NCBI GenBank assembly: GCA_016234205.1
Contig: JACRGN010000164.1
Coordinates: 1-9,114, forward strand
DNA: 9,114 bases
Reading direction: 5' to 3'
Source of the DNA: Nitrospinota bacterium
GTDB taxonomy: Bacteria > Nitrospinota > Nitrospinia > UBA9942
Positions within the stretch are counted from its first letter, which is position 1. The number at the start of each line of letters is the position of its first letter. Below the pieces are notes generated by a model that worked only from the letters and a program-made list of their open reading frames with translations, did no database searches and was not told the origin of the DNA. Shown here one piece after another: positions 1 to 5,946 of this stretch. Both the position numbers and the translations under genes were made by a program.

Positions 1-342
1 AAGGGGCTAGGTATAAGGTTTTTAAAGCATATAGAAAGGACAAAGATACTCCTTCACCTTATTGATATGTCTGCATGGGAGGGGAGAGACCACATTAATG
101 ATTTTAAGATAATTAATGAGGAACTCCTTCAGTTTAGCCCTAAGCTTGCCTCAAAACCACAGATGGTGGTCGGTAATAAGGTTGATATTCATGGGGCAAG
201 AGAGAGATTTGATAAAGTTAAAAGTAAATTCAGAGATATGGACATAGAAATATTTTCCATCTCGGCTGTTACCGGTGAGGGTGTTAACCAACTGGTAAGC
301 TATATGGCTGATATGTTGTTTGAAGCTGAAGCAGGAGGATAA
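1..342 (+). CDS. obg: Obg family GTPase, C-terminal part (5' end outside window)
   Basis: This is the last 113 codons of the conserved ribosome-associated GTPase Obg (ObgE/CgtA), which acts in late assembly of the large ribosomal subunit and in growth control. The reading frame is open from base 1. The visible protein begins with GLGIRFLKHIERT, which in this family lies just after the G3/switch II segment. It continues through the G4 guanine-specificity motif NKVD (visible residues 59-62) and the G5 motif SAVTGEG (88-94). The Obg fold, G1 and G3 lie outside the window. The protein stops soon after the G domain, so it lacks the longer C-terminal tails of some Obg proteins. It lies 9 bp upstream of proB in the same frame, and the AGGAGG that probably serves proB sits inside its last codons. 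Identification is secure from the motifs. Confidence 0.95.
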   Translation, partial: KGLGIRFLKHIERTKILLHLIDMSAWEGRDHINDFKIINEELLQFSPKLASKPQMVVGNKVDIHGARERFDKVKSKFRDMDIEIFSISAVTGEGVNQLVSYMADMLFEAEAGG

Positions 343-351
343 GATAATAAG

Positions 352-1479
352 GTGAATCGGAAGAAGATATTAAAAAAAGTCCGGAGGGTTGTAATTAAGA
401 TAGGAAGCGGGGTTCTTACTACTCCTGACAGAAGCGAGCTTGATGATAATATCATAGAAGGAATTGCACGGCAGGTTTCAAACCTGCATAAATCAGGATA
501 TGAGATAATTCTTGTTTCATCAGGTGCTATTGCTGCAGGGGTGAAGGAATTAAACCTTAAAAAAATTCCAGGGGACATACCTCACAAGCAGGCTGCGGCT
601 GCAATAGGGCAAAGCCATCTGATTGGGAAATATGAAAGGCATTTTAAGAAAGAAGGATTTAAGGTAGCCCAGATTCTCCTGACACATGATGACTTAAGCA
701 ACAGGATAAGATACCTTAATGCGAAAAATGCCATTCTTACTATTCTTTCTTATAAGGTTATACCGATAATAAATGAAAATGATACTGTAGCTGTTGATGA
801 GATAAAGTTTGGCGATAATGATACACTGTCTGCCATGGTGGCAAACTTGATAGAGGCAGATTTGTTGATAATACTTTCGGATGTGAAGGGATTATACAGG
901 GCTGACCCTAAGTTAGACCCGACGGCAGAATTGATACCGCTTGTAAGAAAGATAACCAATGAAATTGAGACAATGGCAGGGGATAGCAAATCTACTATAG
1001 GTGTTGGGGGAATGGTTACAAAAATTCAGGCGGCAAAGAGGCTGTCTCTCTCTGGAATACCAACTGTTATAGTTGATGGAAAGATGAAGGGTATAATAGA
1101 GGCAGTTATAGGGGGTGAAGATGCTGGGACATTGTTCCTTCCTGAAGAAGATAAATTGGGAAGTAAGAAATACTGGATTGCCTACACTCTCAAATCAAAA
1201 GGGAAGATAAAGGTGGATGACGGTGCAAAGAATGTCCTTGTTGCGGATGGTAAAAGCCTTCTGCCGTCAGGCATTGTAGATATAGATGGCAAGTTTAAGA
1301 GCGGCGATATGGTTAGCTGTATTGACAGCCGCAACAGGGAGTTTGCAAGGGGGCTTATAAATTACAGTTCAACCGAGTTAAAGAAAATTAAGGGGAAGCA
1401 TAGTTCAGAGTTTGAAGAAATACTTGGATATAAGATGGTTGATGAGGCTATACACAGGGACAATCTTGTGATTCTATGA
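352..1479 (+). CDS. proB: Glutamate 5-kinase with C-terminal PUA domain
   Basis: ProB phosphorylates L-glutamate with ATP to glutamyl-5-phosphate, the first and usually proline-inhibited step of proline synthesis, in the cytoplasm. The 375-residue protein has the amino-acid-kinase fold: VVIKIGSGVLT (13-23) binds phosphate, LVSSGAIAAG (54-63) and NENDTVAVDEIKFGDND (141-157) form the substrate region, SDVKGLYRADP (176-186) and GVGGMVTKIQAAK (217-229) the nucleotide region. Residues from about 285 to 360 match a PUA domain, as in full-length E. coli-type ProB. GTG at 352 is the only reasonable start: the same frame has the obg stop four codons earlier. AGGAGG at 333-338 is the likely ribosome site, with a rather long spacing of 13 nt. 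It is followed by proA, so both enzymes of the labile glutamyl phosphate step are co-encoded. Confidence 0.96.
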   Translation: MNRKKILKKVRRVVIKIGSGVLTTPDRSELDDNIIEGIARQVSNLHKSGYEIILVSSGAIAAGVKELNLKKIPGDIPHKQAAAAIGQSHLIGKYERHFKKEGFKVAQILLTHDDLSNRIRYLNAKNAILTILSYKVIPIINENDTVAVDEIKFGDNDTLSAMVANLIEADLLIILSDVKGLYRADPKLDPTAELIPLVRKITNEIETMAGDSKSTIGVGGMVTKIQAAKRLSLSGIPTVIVDGKMKGIIEAVIGGEDAGTLFLPEEDKLGSKKYWIAYTLKSKGKIKVDDGAKNVLVADGKSLLPSGIVDIDGKFKSGDMVSCIDSRNREFARGLINYSSTELKKIKGKHSSEFEEILGYKMVDEAIHRDNLVIL

Positions 1480-1484
1480 AACAT

Positions 1485-1550
1485 TTAAGGTTAAGGCTGA
1501 GGCTGAGGCTGAGGTTGAGAAATTCTAAACCTTAACCTAAACCTTAACCT
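1485..1550. repeat. Palindromic array of 6-bp units between proB and proA
   Basis: The proB-proA gap is almost wholly made of hexamers. The left arm has five units in register from 1489: GGTTAA, three GGCTGA, then GGTTGA. The right arm (1526-1549) has two copies of the 12-mer TAAACCTTAACC, that is four TWAACC units in the opposite sense. AGGTTAAGG (1488-1496) is the exact reverse complement of CCTTAACCT at both 1530-1538 and 1542-1550, so a 9-bp stem can form with either copy. Six T residues follow at 1554-1559, just before the proA start. The structure is seen directly; its role is unknown. It could be a weak attenuator-like hairpin or a repeat insertion. Confidence 0.85.
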
Positions 1551-1559
1551 ATCTTTTTT

Positions 1560-2810
1560 ATGAAAGAAAAAATCTTAAAGATTGCACAGCAGGCAAAGGC
1601 TACTTCAAGAAAGCTATCCAACATTTCTACAAAGATTAAAAACGAGTCACTTCTATCAATGGCGGATTTGCTTGAGGAGAGGATTGATTTTCTCGTAGAG
1701 GCAAATTCTAAAGATGTAAATTTTGCAAGAAAAAAAGGACTTTCATCTGCAATGATAGACCGCCTTACTTTGAATGATGTAAGGATAAAGGATATGTCAA
1801 AGGGTTTAAGGGAGATAGCAGCACTACCTGACCCTGTAGGTGAGGTTGTCAGGATGTGGAGGAGGCCTAATGGACTTCAGATAGGCAAGATACGGACACC
1901 GCTTGGTGTTATAGGGATAATATATGAATCAAGGCCAAATGTAACTGCAGATGCCGCATCACTATGTATAAAATCAGGTAATGCAGTTATATTAAGGGGA
2001 GGTTCTGAAGCAATAAATTCAAATATAGCAATTGCAAAAGTTCTCTCAGAGGCAGGGAGTTCTAAAGGACTGCCTGATAATTCCATTCAGCTTATTGATG
2101 TCCCTGAGAGGGAGGCGATATTTGAGATGCTTAAGCTTGATACATATATTGACCTTGTTATACCGAGGGGAGGTCATAGCCTGATAAGGACTGTGGTTGA
2201 GAATTCTACTATACCGGTTATAAAACATGATAAGGGGTTATGCCATGTCTATATAGATAGTGAGGCAGACATGGAGATGGGAAAGAAAATAGCCTTCAAT
2301 GCTAAGGTTCAGCGTCCGGGTGTGTGTAATGCTATGGAGACCCTTCTTGTTCACAAGGATGTTGCCGGTTTATTTCTTCCGTCTATGATACAGAGATTTA
2401 AAGATGCAAAGGTTGAGATAAGGGGATGCCATAGGACAAAGGCAATAGTTTCTGATATCAAGTATGCAACTGATGAGGATTGGGATACAGAATATTTAGA
2501 CCTCATACTCTCTGTAAAGGTTGTGGATAGTATTGATGATGCAATAGAGCATATAACAAGGCACGGCTCAATGCTTTCAGAGGCGATTGTAACAAAGAAT
2601 TATAATAATGCATGGAAGTTTTTAAGAGAGGTTGATGCAGCATCTGTCTTTGTAAATGCATCCACGAGGTTTACAGACGGCGGACAGTTCGGGCTTGGGG
2701 CAGAGATGGGGATTAGCACGCAGAAGCTGCACTGCCGCGGTCCTATGGGATTAGAGGAGTTGACATCAACTAAATATATTGTTTTTGGAGACGGGCAGGT
2801 AAGGGAGTAA
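1560..2810 (+). CDS. proA: Glutamate-5-semialdehyde dehydrogenase (gamma-glutamyl phosphate reductase)
   Basis: ProA reduces glutamyl-5-phosphate with NADPH to glutamate-5-semialdehyde, which cyclises on the way to proline. The 416-residue protein has the normal family length and the aldehyde-dehydrogenase-type fold. Diagnostic stretches are GVIGIIYESRPNVTADAA (116-133), ILRGGSEAINSN (144-155), DLVIPRGGHSLI (198-209) and VIKHDKGLCHVYID (220-233). QRPGVCNAMETLL (251-263) carries the catalytic cysteine, C256, and FTDGGQFGLGAEMGIST (371-387) is also typical. ATG at 1560 gives the standard N terminus. No Shine-Dalgarno sequence is visible before it: the upstream bases are the C/T-rich end of the hexamer array plus a run of six T. 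It lies 80 bp after proB and is probably co-transcribed unless the array attenuates. Confidence 0.96.
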   Translation: MKEKILKIAQQAKATSRKLSNISTKIKNESLLSMADLLEERIDFLVEANSKDVNFARKKGLSSAMIDRLTLNDVRIKDMSKGLREIAALPDPVGEVVRMWRRPNGLQIGKIRTPLGVIGIIYESRPNVTADAASLCIKSGNAVILRGGSEAINSNIAIAKVLSEAGSSKGLPDNSIQLIDVPEREAIFEMLKLDTYIDLVIPRGGHSLIRTVVENSTIPVIKHDKGLCHVYIDSEADMEMGKKIAFNAKVQRPGVCNAMETLLVHKDVAGLFLPSMIQRFKDAKVEIRGCHRTKAIVSDIKYATDEDWDTEYLDLILSVKVVDSIDDAIEHITRHGSMLSEAIVTKNYNNAWKFLREVDAASVFVNASTRFTDGGQFGLGAEMGISTQKLHCRGPMGLEELTSTKYIVFGDGQVRE

Positions 2811-2812
2811 TA

Positions 2813-2879
2813 CAGTGCCAGTGTCAGTTAACAGTGTCAGTGAAAATACTACTGACACTGACACTAATCACTAACACTG
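2813..2879. repeat. Palindromic array of 6-bp units between proA and nadD
   Basis: The left arm holds five CAGTGT-like hexamers at 2813, 2819, 2825, 2832 and 2838, with one 1-base slip. The right arm holds five ACTGAC-like hexamers at 2851, 2857, 2863, 2870 and 2876, also with one 1-base slip. The inner stem is perfect over 10 bp (2832-2841 with 2851-2860) around a 9-nt loop. Over the full 29-base arms 20 positions pair. The element fills the gap from 3 bases after the proA stop to 6 bases before the nadD ATG. There is no T-run, so it is not a classical terminator. Confidence 0.88.
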
Positions 2880-2884
2880 ATTTT

Positions 2885-3571
2885 ATGCGTATAGGAATCA
2901 TGGGTGGGACATTTGACCCGATACATTATGGCCATTTGAACTCTGCAGAGGAGATTGCAGAGGTTTTTAAAATGGATAGGGTGATATTTATACCTACATT
3001 TATTCCACCTCATAAGAAGAAAGAAAAGATAACAGATGTGTATCACAGGTTGATGATGACAATGCTTGCAACACTCGGAAATCCCAGGTTTACAGTATCA
3101 ACTATTGAGATTGAAAGGGATGGATACTCATACACAATTGATACGGTAAAAGAGCTGAGAAACAGCCTTAAGAGAGGTTCGGCAGGAAATAAATTTTATT
3201 TTATTGTAGGGGTTGATGCATTTAAAGAGATATTTACATGGAAGGATTCTGTCAGGCTGCTAAAAAACTGTGATTTTATTGTCAGTACACGTCCTGGCTA
3301 CAAGGTGGATGACCTTTTTAATGTGCTTAATGATACTGCTGCTAAAAAGTATAGAAATGTAAAATTTAAAATAGACAGAAAAAATCCCTTTGGAAAGTCT
3401 TCGAGATTATATATAATCGGCTCTAAACATTTTATATATCCTGTTGAAACGACTGGACTGGATATATCATCAACAGATATCAGGAGAAGGATTAAAAGGG
3501 GTATGACTGTCAAATACCTCTTGCCAGAATTTGTAGAGGAGTATATTAATAAAAATAGGCTTTATTTATAA
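2885..3571 (+). CDS. nadD: Nicotinate-nucleotide adenylyltransferase
   Basis: NadD adenylylates nicotinate mononucleotide with ATP to deamido-NAD, an essential cytoplasmic step of NAD synthesis. With the start at ATG 2885 the protein has 228 residues and begins MRIGIMGGTFDPIHYGHL, the classic nucleotidyltransferase start with the GGTFDPxHxGH motif at residues 7-17. Other family signatures are FIPTFIPPHKKK (35-46), YFIVGVDAF (105-113) and the C-terminal ISSTDIR motif (194-200). The reading frame extends upstream to a GTG at 2834, but that would add 17 residues encoded by the repeat array, ahead of the invariant N-terminal motif, so it is rejected. No Shine-Dalgarno lies next to the ATG. The neighbouring rsfS is a common partner of nadD. 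Confidence 0.94.
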   Translation: MRIGIMGGTFDPIHYGHLNSAEEIAEVFKMDRVIFIPTFIPPHKKKEKITDVYHRLMMTMLATLGNPRFTVSTIEIERDGYSYTIDTVKELRNSLKRGSAGNKFYFIVGVDAFKEIFTWKDSVRLLKNCDFIVSTRPGYKVDDLFNVLNDTAAKKYRNVKFKIDRKNPFGKSSRLYIIGSKHFIYPVETTGLDISSTDIRRRIKRGMTVKYLLPEFVEEYINKNRLYL

Positions 3572-3573
3572 GT

Positions 3574-3579
3574 AAGGAG
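3574..3579 (+). promoter_or_regulatory. Ribosome binding site supporting a CTG start for rsfS
   Basis: AAGGAG lies in the 15-bp nadD-rsfS gap with 7 nt between it and CTG 3587. It is the only good Shine-Dalgarno match near the rsfS N terminus, and no in-frame ATG, GTG or TTG lies between it and residue 30. It therefore decides the choice of start. Confidence 0.7.
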
Positions 3580-3586
3580 ACAAAAA

Positions 3587-3937
3587 CTGAAATTAAAAGA
3601 TAAGGCATTTTTAAGTTATAGTGCTGCAGTTGATAAAAAGGCTCTGGATATTGTTGTCTATGATATAAGAGGATTGTCTTCTATTGCCGATATATTTATG
3701 ATATGCAGCGGCACATCATCCCGTCAGGTTCAGGCAATTGCCGATGCTGTAAAGGAGGAGATGGATAATAGAGGTATCAGGTGTCATCATATAGAGGGTT
3801 ATGAAAGCGGGAGATGGGTTCTTCTGGATTATAACGATGTAATTATCCATATTTTTTATGAGGAGACACGAAGGTTTTATGGTCTTGAGAGATTGTGGGG
3901 TGATGCCCCTGCTATAGTTTTTGATTCACCCAGTTAG
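3587..3937 (+). CDS. rsfS: Ribosomal silencing factor RsfS, probable CTG start
   Basis: RsfS (Iojap/DUF143 family) binds ribosomal protein uL14 on the 50S subunit and blocks subunit joining when nutrients are scarce. Family motifs are clear: ALDIVVYDIRGLSSIADIF (19-37), MICSGTSSRQVQAIADAV (38-55), WVLLDYNDVIIHIF (77-90) and RRFYGLERLWGDAP (95-108). The frame is open from the nadD stop. The usual N-terminal helix is encoded upstream of the first common start codon (TTG 3674), so translation must begin earlier. CTG at 3587, 7 nt after AAGGAG, gives a 116-residue protein of normal family length. The last residues and the TAG stop lie within a 20-bp inverted-repeat arm. rlmH, a frequent downstream neighbour of rsfS, is absent. 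The function is confident; the start is inferred. Confidence 0.9.
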   Translation: MKLKDKAFLSYSAAVDKKALDIVVYDIRGLSSIADIFMICSGTSSRQVQAIADAVKEEMDNRGIRCHHIEGYESGRWVLLDYNDVIIHIFYEETRRFYGLERLWGDAPAIVFDSPS

Positions 3938-3997
3938 ATAAAAACATTCGATAGAATTATCTCAAATCGATAGCAAATATCTAACGGGGTGAATCAA
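3921..3997. repeat. 77-bp element with 20-bp terminal inverted repeats at the 3' end of rsfS
   Basis: The arm at 3921-3940 (begins TTGATTCACC, ends GTTAGATA) is the reverse complement of 3978-3997 with a single mismatch in 20. A 37-nt AT-rich centre separates them and contains TCGATAG twice in direct orientation (3948-3954 and 3967-3973). The left arm encodes the last codons of rsfS and its TAG stop (3935-3937). There is no T-run after the right arm and the loop is long, so a simple terminator is not a good fit. A small palindromic repeat or MITE-like element is possible. No clear target-site duplication is visible in the flanks. Confidence 0.8.
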
Positions 3998-4057
3998 TTA
4001 AGAAGGTTCATGATGCGGAGAAAAATTGAGATTAAAGAAAGGAGTTAAAGGGGAGAT

Positions 4058-4417
4058 ATGAAAAAGGACAGGTTAAAATATTTTAAGAAAAAGCTGTTGG
4101 ATATAAGAAAGGAATTGGCTGGGGATGTGGAAAAAAGCAGGCAGTATAGCCATGAAGAGGTTGATGGCGATGTGCCTGACATAAATGATGATGCCAGCAG
4201 AACATATTCCCGTCAGGTGATCCTGGAGCTTGGTGAAAGGGAGAGGGAGCAGATAAAAGAGGTTGATGAGGCATTGGAGAAGATTGAGAGTGGAGAGTAT
4301 GGTTTATGTGTTGAATGTGGAGAGGATATACCCGAGAAACGGTTGGAATTGATACCTTATGCTAAGTGGTGTGTTGACTGTAAGGAGAATCTGGAATCAA
4401 AAGGGAAAACTCAGTAA
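4058..4417 (+). CDS. DksA/TraR-family C4 zinc-finger protein
   Basis: Members of this family bind RNA polymerase through the secondary channel and, with ppGpp, retune initiation at stress-responsive promoters. The 119-residue protein has a coiled-coil-like N-terminal half and a C4 zinc finger: CVEC (C84, C87) and CVDC (C105, C108), preceded by IESGEYGLC. Residues DINDDA (41-46) align by eye with the coiled-coil tip DPVDRA of E. coli DksA, conserving both acidic residues and the alanine that matter for activity there. It is shorter than the 151-residue E. coli protein, mainly at the N terminus. AAGGAG (4039-4044) and GGGAG (4051-4055) lie upstream of the ATG. It follows rsfS after 120 bp and may have its own promoter. 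Family is confident; whether it acts as true DksA is inferred. Confidence 0.9.
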   Translation: MKKDRLKYFKKKLLDIRKELAGDVEKSRQYSHEEVDGDVPDINDDASRTYSRQVILELGEREREQIKEVDEALEKIESGEYGLCVECGEDIPEKRLELIPYAKWCVDCKENLESKGKTQ

Positions 4418-4478
4418 TCAAAGGTGACGGCAGAAGATTAACCTGATATTTTATTGTATAGAAAAAATAAATTTTTTT

Positions 4479-4553
4479 ACCGCAAAGGCACAAAGACGCA
4501 AAGAAATTAAATTTGTTAAAACATATTACTTTGCGCCTCTGCGTCTTCGCGGT
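4479..4553. repeat. Palindromic array of 8-bp units between converging genes; possible bidirectional terminator
   Basis: The left arm has three 8-bp units in register (CGCAAAGG, CACAAAGA, CGCAAAGA at 4481-4504). The right arm has three inverted units (TTTGCGCC, TCTGCGTC, TTCGCGGT at 4530-4553). The 25-base arms 4479-4503 and 4529-4553 match at 20 positions, and the 25-nt centre is AT-rich. Seven T residues follow on the + strand (4562-4568), and an A/T-rich stretch with seven T (4472-4478) lies on the other side, which reads as A-rich in the minus transcript. It sits between the 3' ends of the zinc-finger gene and the regulator, so a terminator role is plausible but not shown. The rest of the gap (4418-4478) shows nothing recognisable. 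Confidence 0.85.
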
Positions 4554-4566
4554 TAATTAAGTTTTT

Positions 4567-5934
4567 TTATTCTTCGTTTTCAGATACGATATTGTAAGCC
4601 TTAAGTTTTTCCCAGAGATTCTTTCTGCTTATACCCAATATTTTAGCAGCCTTTATCCTGTTCCAGTTTGTCTTTTCCAATACCTTCATGAGGTGGGTCA
4701 TTTCAGTCTTTGATATCACATCTTTTAATGAAGGTATATCTTCATCCCTGAGCGAGATAAACCCGTCCTTTTCAACTGCCATCACAATATCATATGCATT
4801 AATTGTATCAGATGTTGAAAGCGCCACTGACCTCTCAATGATATTTTCCAATTCCCTGACATTTCCCGGGAAATCGTAGTCCAACAGGCATTTCAATGCC
4901 TCTGGCGTGATTTTCACGAGCCTGCTCAGTTTTTTATTAAACCTTTTTATAAAATAATCTACGAGGAGCGGGATATCCTCTTTTCTCTCCCTCATCGGCG
5001 GTATATGGATTGGTATGACCTTTAATCTGTAATAAAGGTCTTCACGGAATTCTCTGTCCTCAATCGCCTTTTCAAGATTCTTTCTGGTTGCCGATATTAT
5101 GCGGACATCTACTTTAATTGTCTCCTCGCCTCCGACCCTTTCAAACTCACTCTCCTGTATAGCCCTCAGCAGTTTTACCTGTATGGACATCGGAATCTCT
5201 CCAACCTCATCAAGGAATATAGTTCCATCTTTTGCCATCTCAAACCTTCCATATCTTCTCTTTATCGCACCGGTGAAAGACCCCTTCTCATGGCCAAAGA
5301 GCTCGCTTTCAAGGAGCGTCTCAGGGAGTGCAGCACAGCTAACCTTTATAAATGGATTTTTCGCCCTCTTACTTTTAAGGTGGATTATATTTGCAACAAG
5401 CCCCTTACCTGTTCCGCTCTCTCCTGTGATTAGTATATTTGAATCTACCTTGGATACCCTTTCTATTAAATCAAACACCCCCTGCATCATATTGCTTTTG
5501 CCGATTATATTTAGGAGAGAATGGTCATCGCACTGATTTTTAAGTGCAGCATAATCATTCTTTAGTGTCTGATAGTCTATTATCTTTTTTATTCTAAAAA
5601 TCAGGTCATCTGTATGGAAGGGCTTTGTTATGTAGTCATAGGCACCAAATTTTATTATCCCTACTGCATCCTCTATGTTGCCAAAGGCTGTTATCATTAT
5701 TACCTCCGTATTGGGATAATAATTCTTTACCTCTTTAAGCACATCAATGCCGTTAATTTTTGGCAGCCTTATATCAGATATGACAATATCGAAATTGTTT
5801 TTTTTAATGAGATTTAATCCCTCATGGCCGTCTTCGGCTGCGGTCACAGGCCAGCCCATCTTCTTAAGGCTGTCAGATATGGTGATTCTGAGTATCTCAT
5901 CGTCTTCTATTAATAGTATGTTTGGATTGAGCAT
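4567..5934 (-). CDS. Sigma-54-dependent NtrC-family response regulator
   Basis: This is a 455-residue cytoplasmic transcription activator. The receiver domain (about 1-120) has the acidic pocket D11/D12, phosphoacceptor D54 in VISDIRLP, T82 and K104. The AAA+ domain (about 140-375) has Walker A GESGTGKG (171-178), the sigma-54 contact loop as GSFTGA (218-223) in place of the common GAFTGA, Walker B GTIFLDEVGEI (237-247), FREDLYYRL (296-304) and GNVREL (357-362). A Fis-type helix-turn-helix (about 406-450, KAAKILGISRKNLWEKL) ends the protein. The gene starts 10 bp after the kinase stop, and GAAGG overlapping that stop lies 7 nt before the ATG, which suggests translational coupling. It should hydrolyse ATP to open sigma-54 promoters once phosphorylated by the adjacent kinase. 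Target genes are unknown. Confidence 0.96.
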   Translation of the reverse strand: MLNPNILLIEDDEILRITISDSLKKMGWPVTAAEDGHEGLNLIKKNNFDIVISDIRLPKINGIDVLKEVKNYYPNTEVIMITAFGNIEDAVGIIKFGAYDYITKPFHTDDLIFRIKKIIDYQTLKNDYAALKNQCDDHSLLNIIGKSNMMQGVFDLIERVSKVDSNILITGESGTGKGLVANIIHLKSKRAKNPFIKVSCAALPETLLESELFGHEKGSFTGAIKRRYGRFEMAKDGTIFLDEVGEIPMSIQVKLLRAIQESEFERVGGEETIKVDVRIISATRKNLEKAIEDREFREDLYYRLKVIPIHIPPMRERKEDIPLLVDYFIKRFNKKLSRLVKITPEALKCLLDYDFPGNVRELENIIERSVALSTSDTINAYDIVMAVEKDGFISLRDEDIPSLKDVISKTEMTHLMKVLEKTNWNRIKAAKILGISRKNLWEKLKAYNIVSENEE

Positions 5935-5941
5935 AAAAAAG

Positions 5942-5946
5942 CCTTC
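5942..5946 (-). promoter_or_regulatory. Ribosome binding site of the response regulator, overlapping the kinase stop
   Basis: On the minus strand GAAGG overlaps the kinase TGA stop and is followed by CTTTTTT and the regulator ATG, a spacing of 7 nt. This supports the chosen start and coupling of the two proteins' translation. Confidence 0.7.

Noticed and set aside
1489..1549. Telomere-like hexamer repeats
   Set aside because: Only four or five units per arm, inside a chromosomal operon; no replicon end is indicated.
2834..2884. GTG start 17 codons upstream of the nadD ATG
   Set aside because: The added residues are encoded by the palindromic hexamer array and precede the invariant GGTFDPxHxGH N terminus, so ATG 2885 is the real start.
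3674..3937. rsfS starting at TTG 3674
   Set aside because: It would remove the conserved N-terminal helix and strand and has no ribosome site; the homologous coding sequence extends upstream in the same frame.
5099..5536. Plus-strand open frame of 145 codons
   Set aside because: It lies antisense to the AAA+ domain of the response regulator, low-complexity Ser/Leu-rich, with no recognisable motif.
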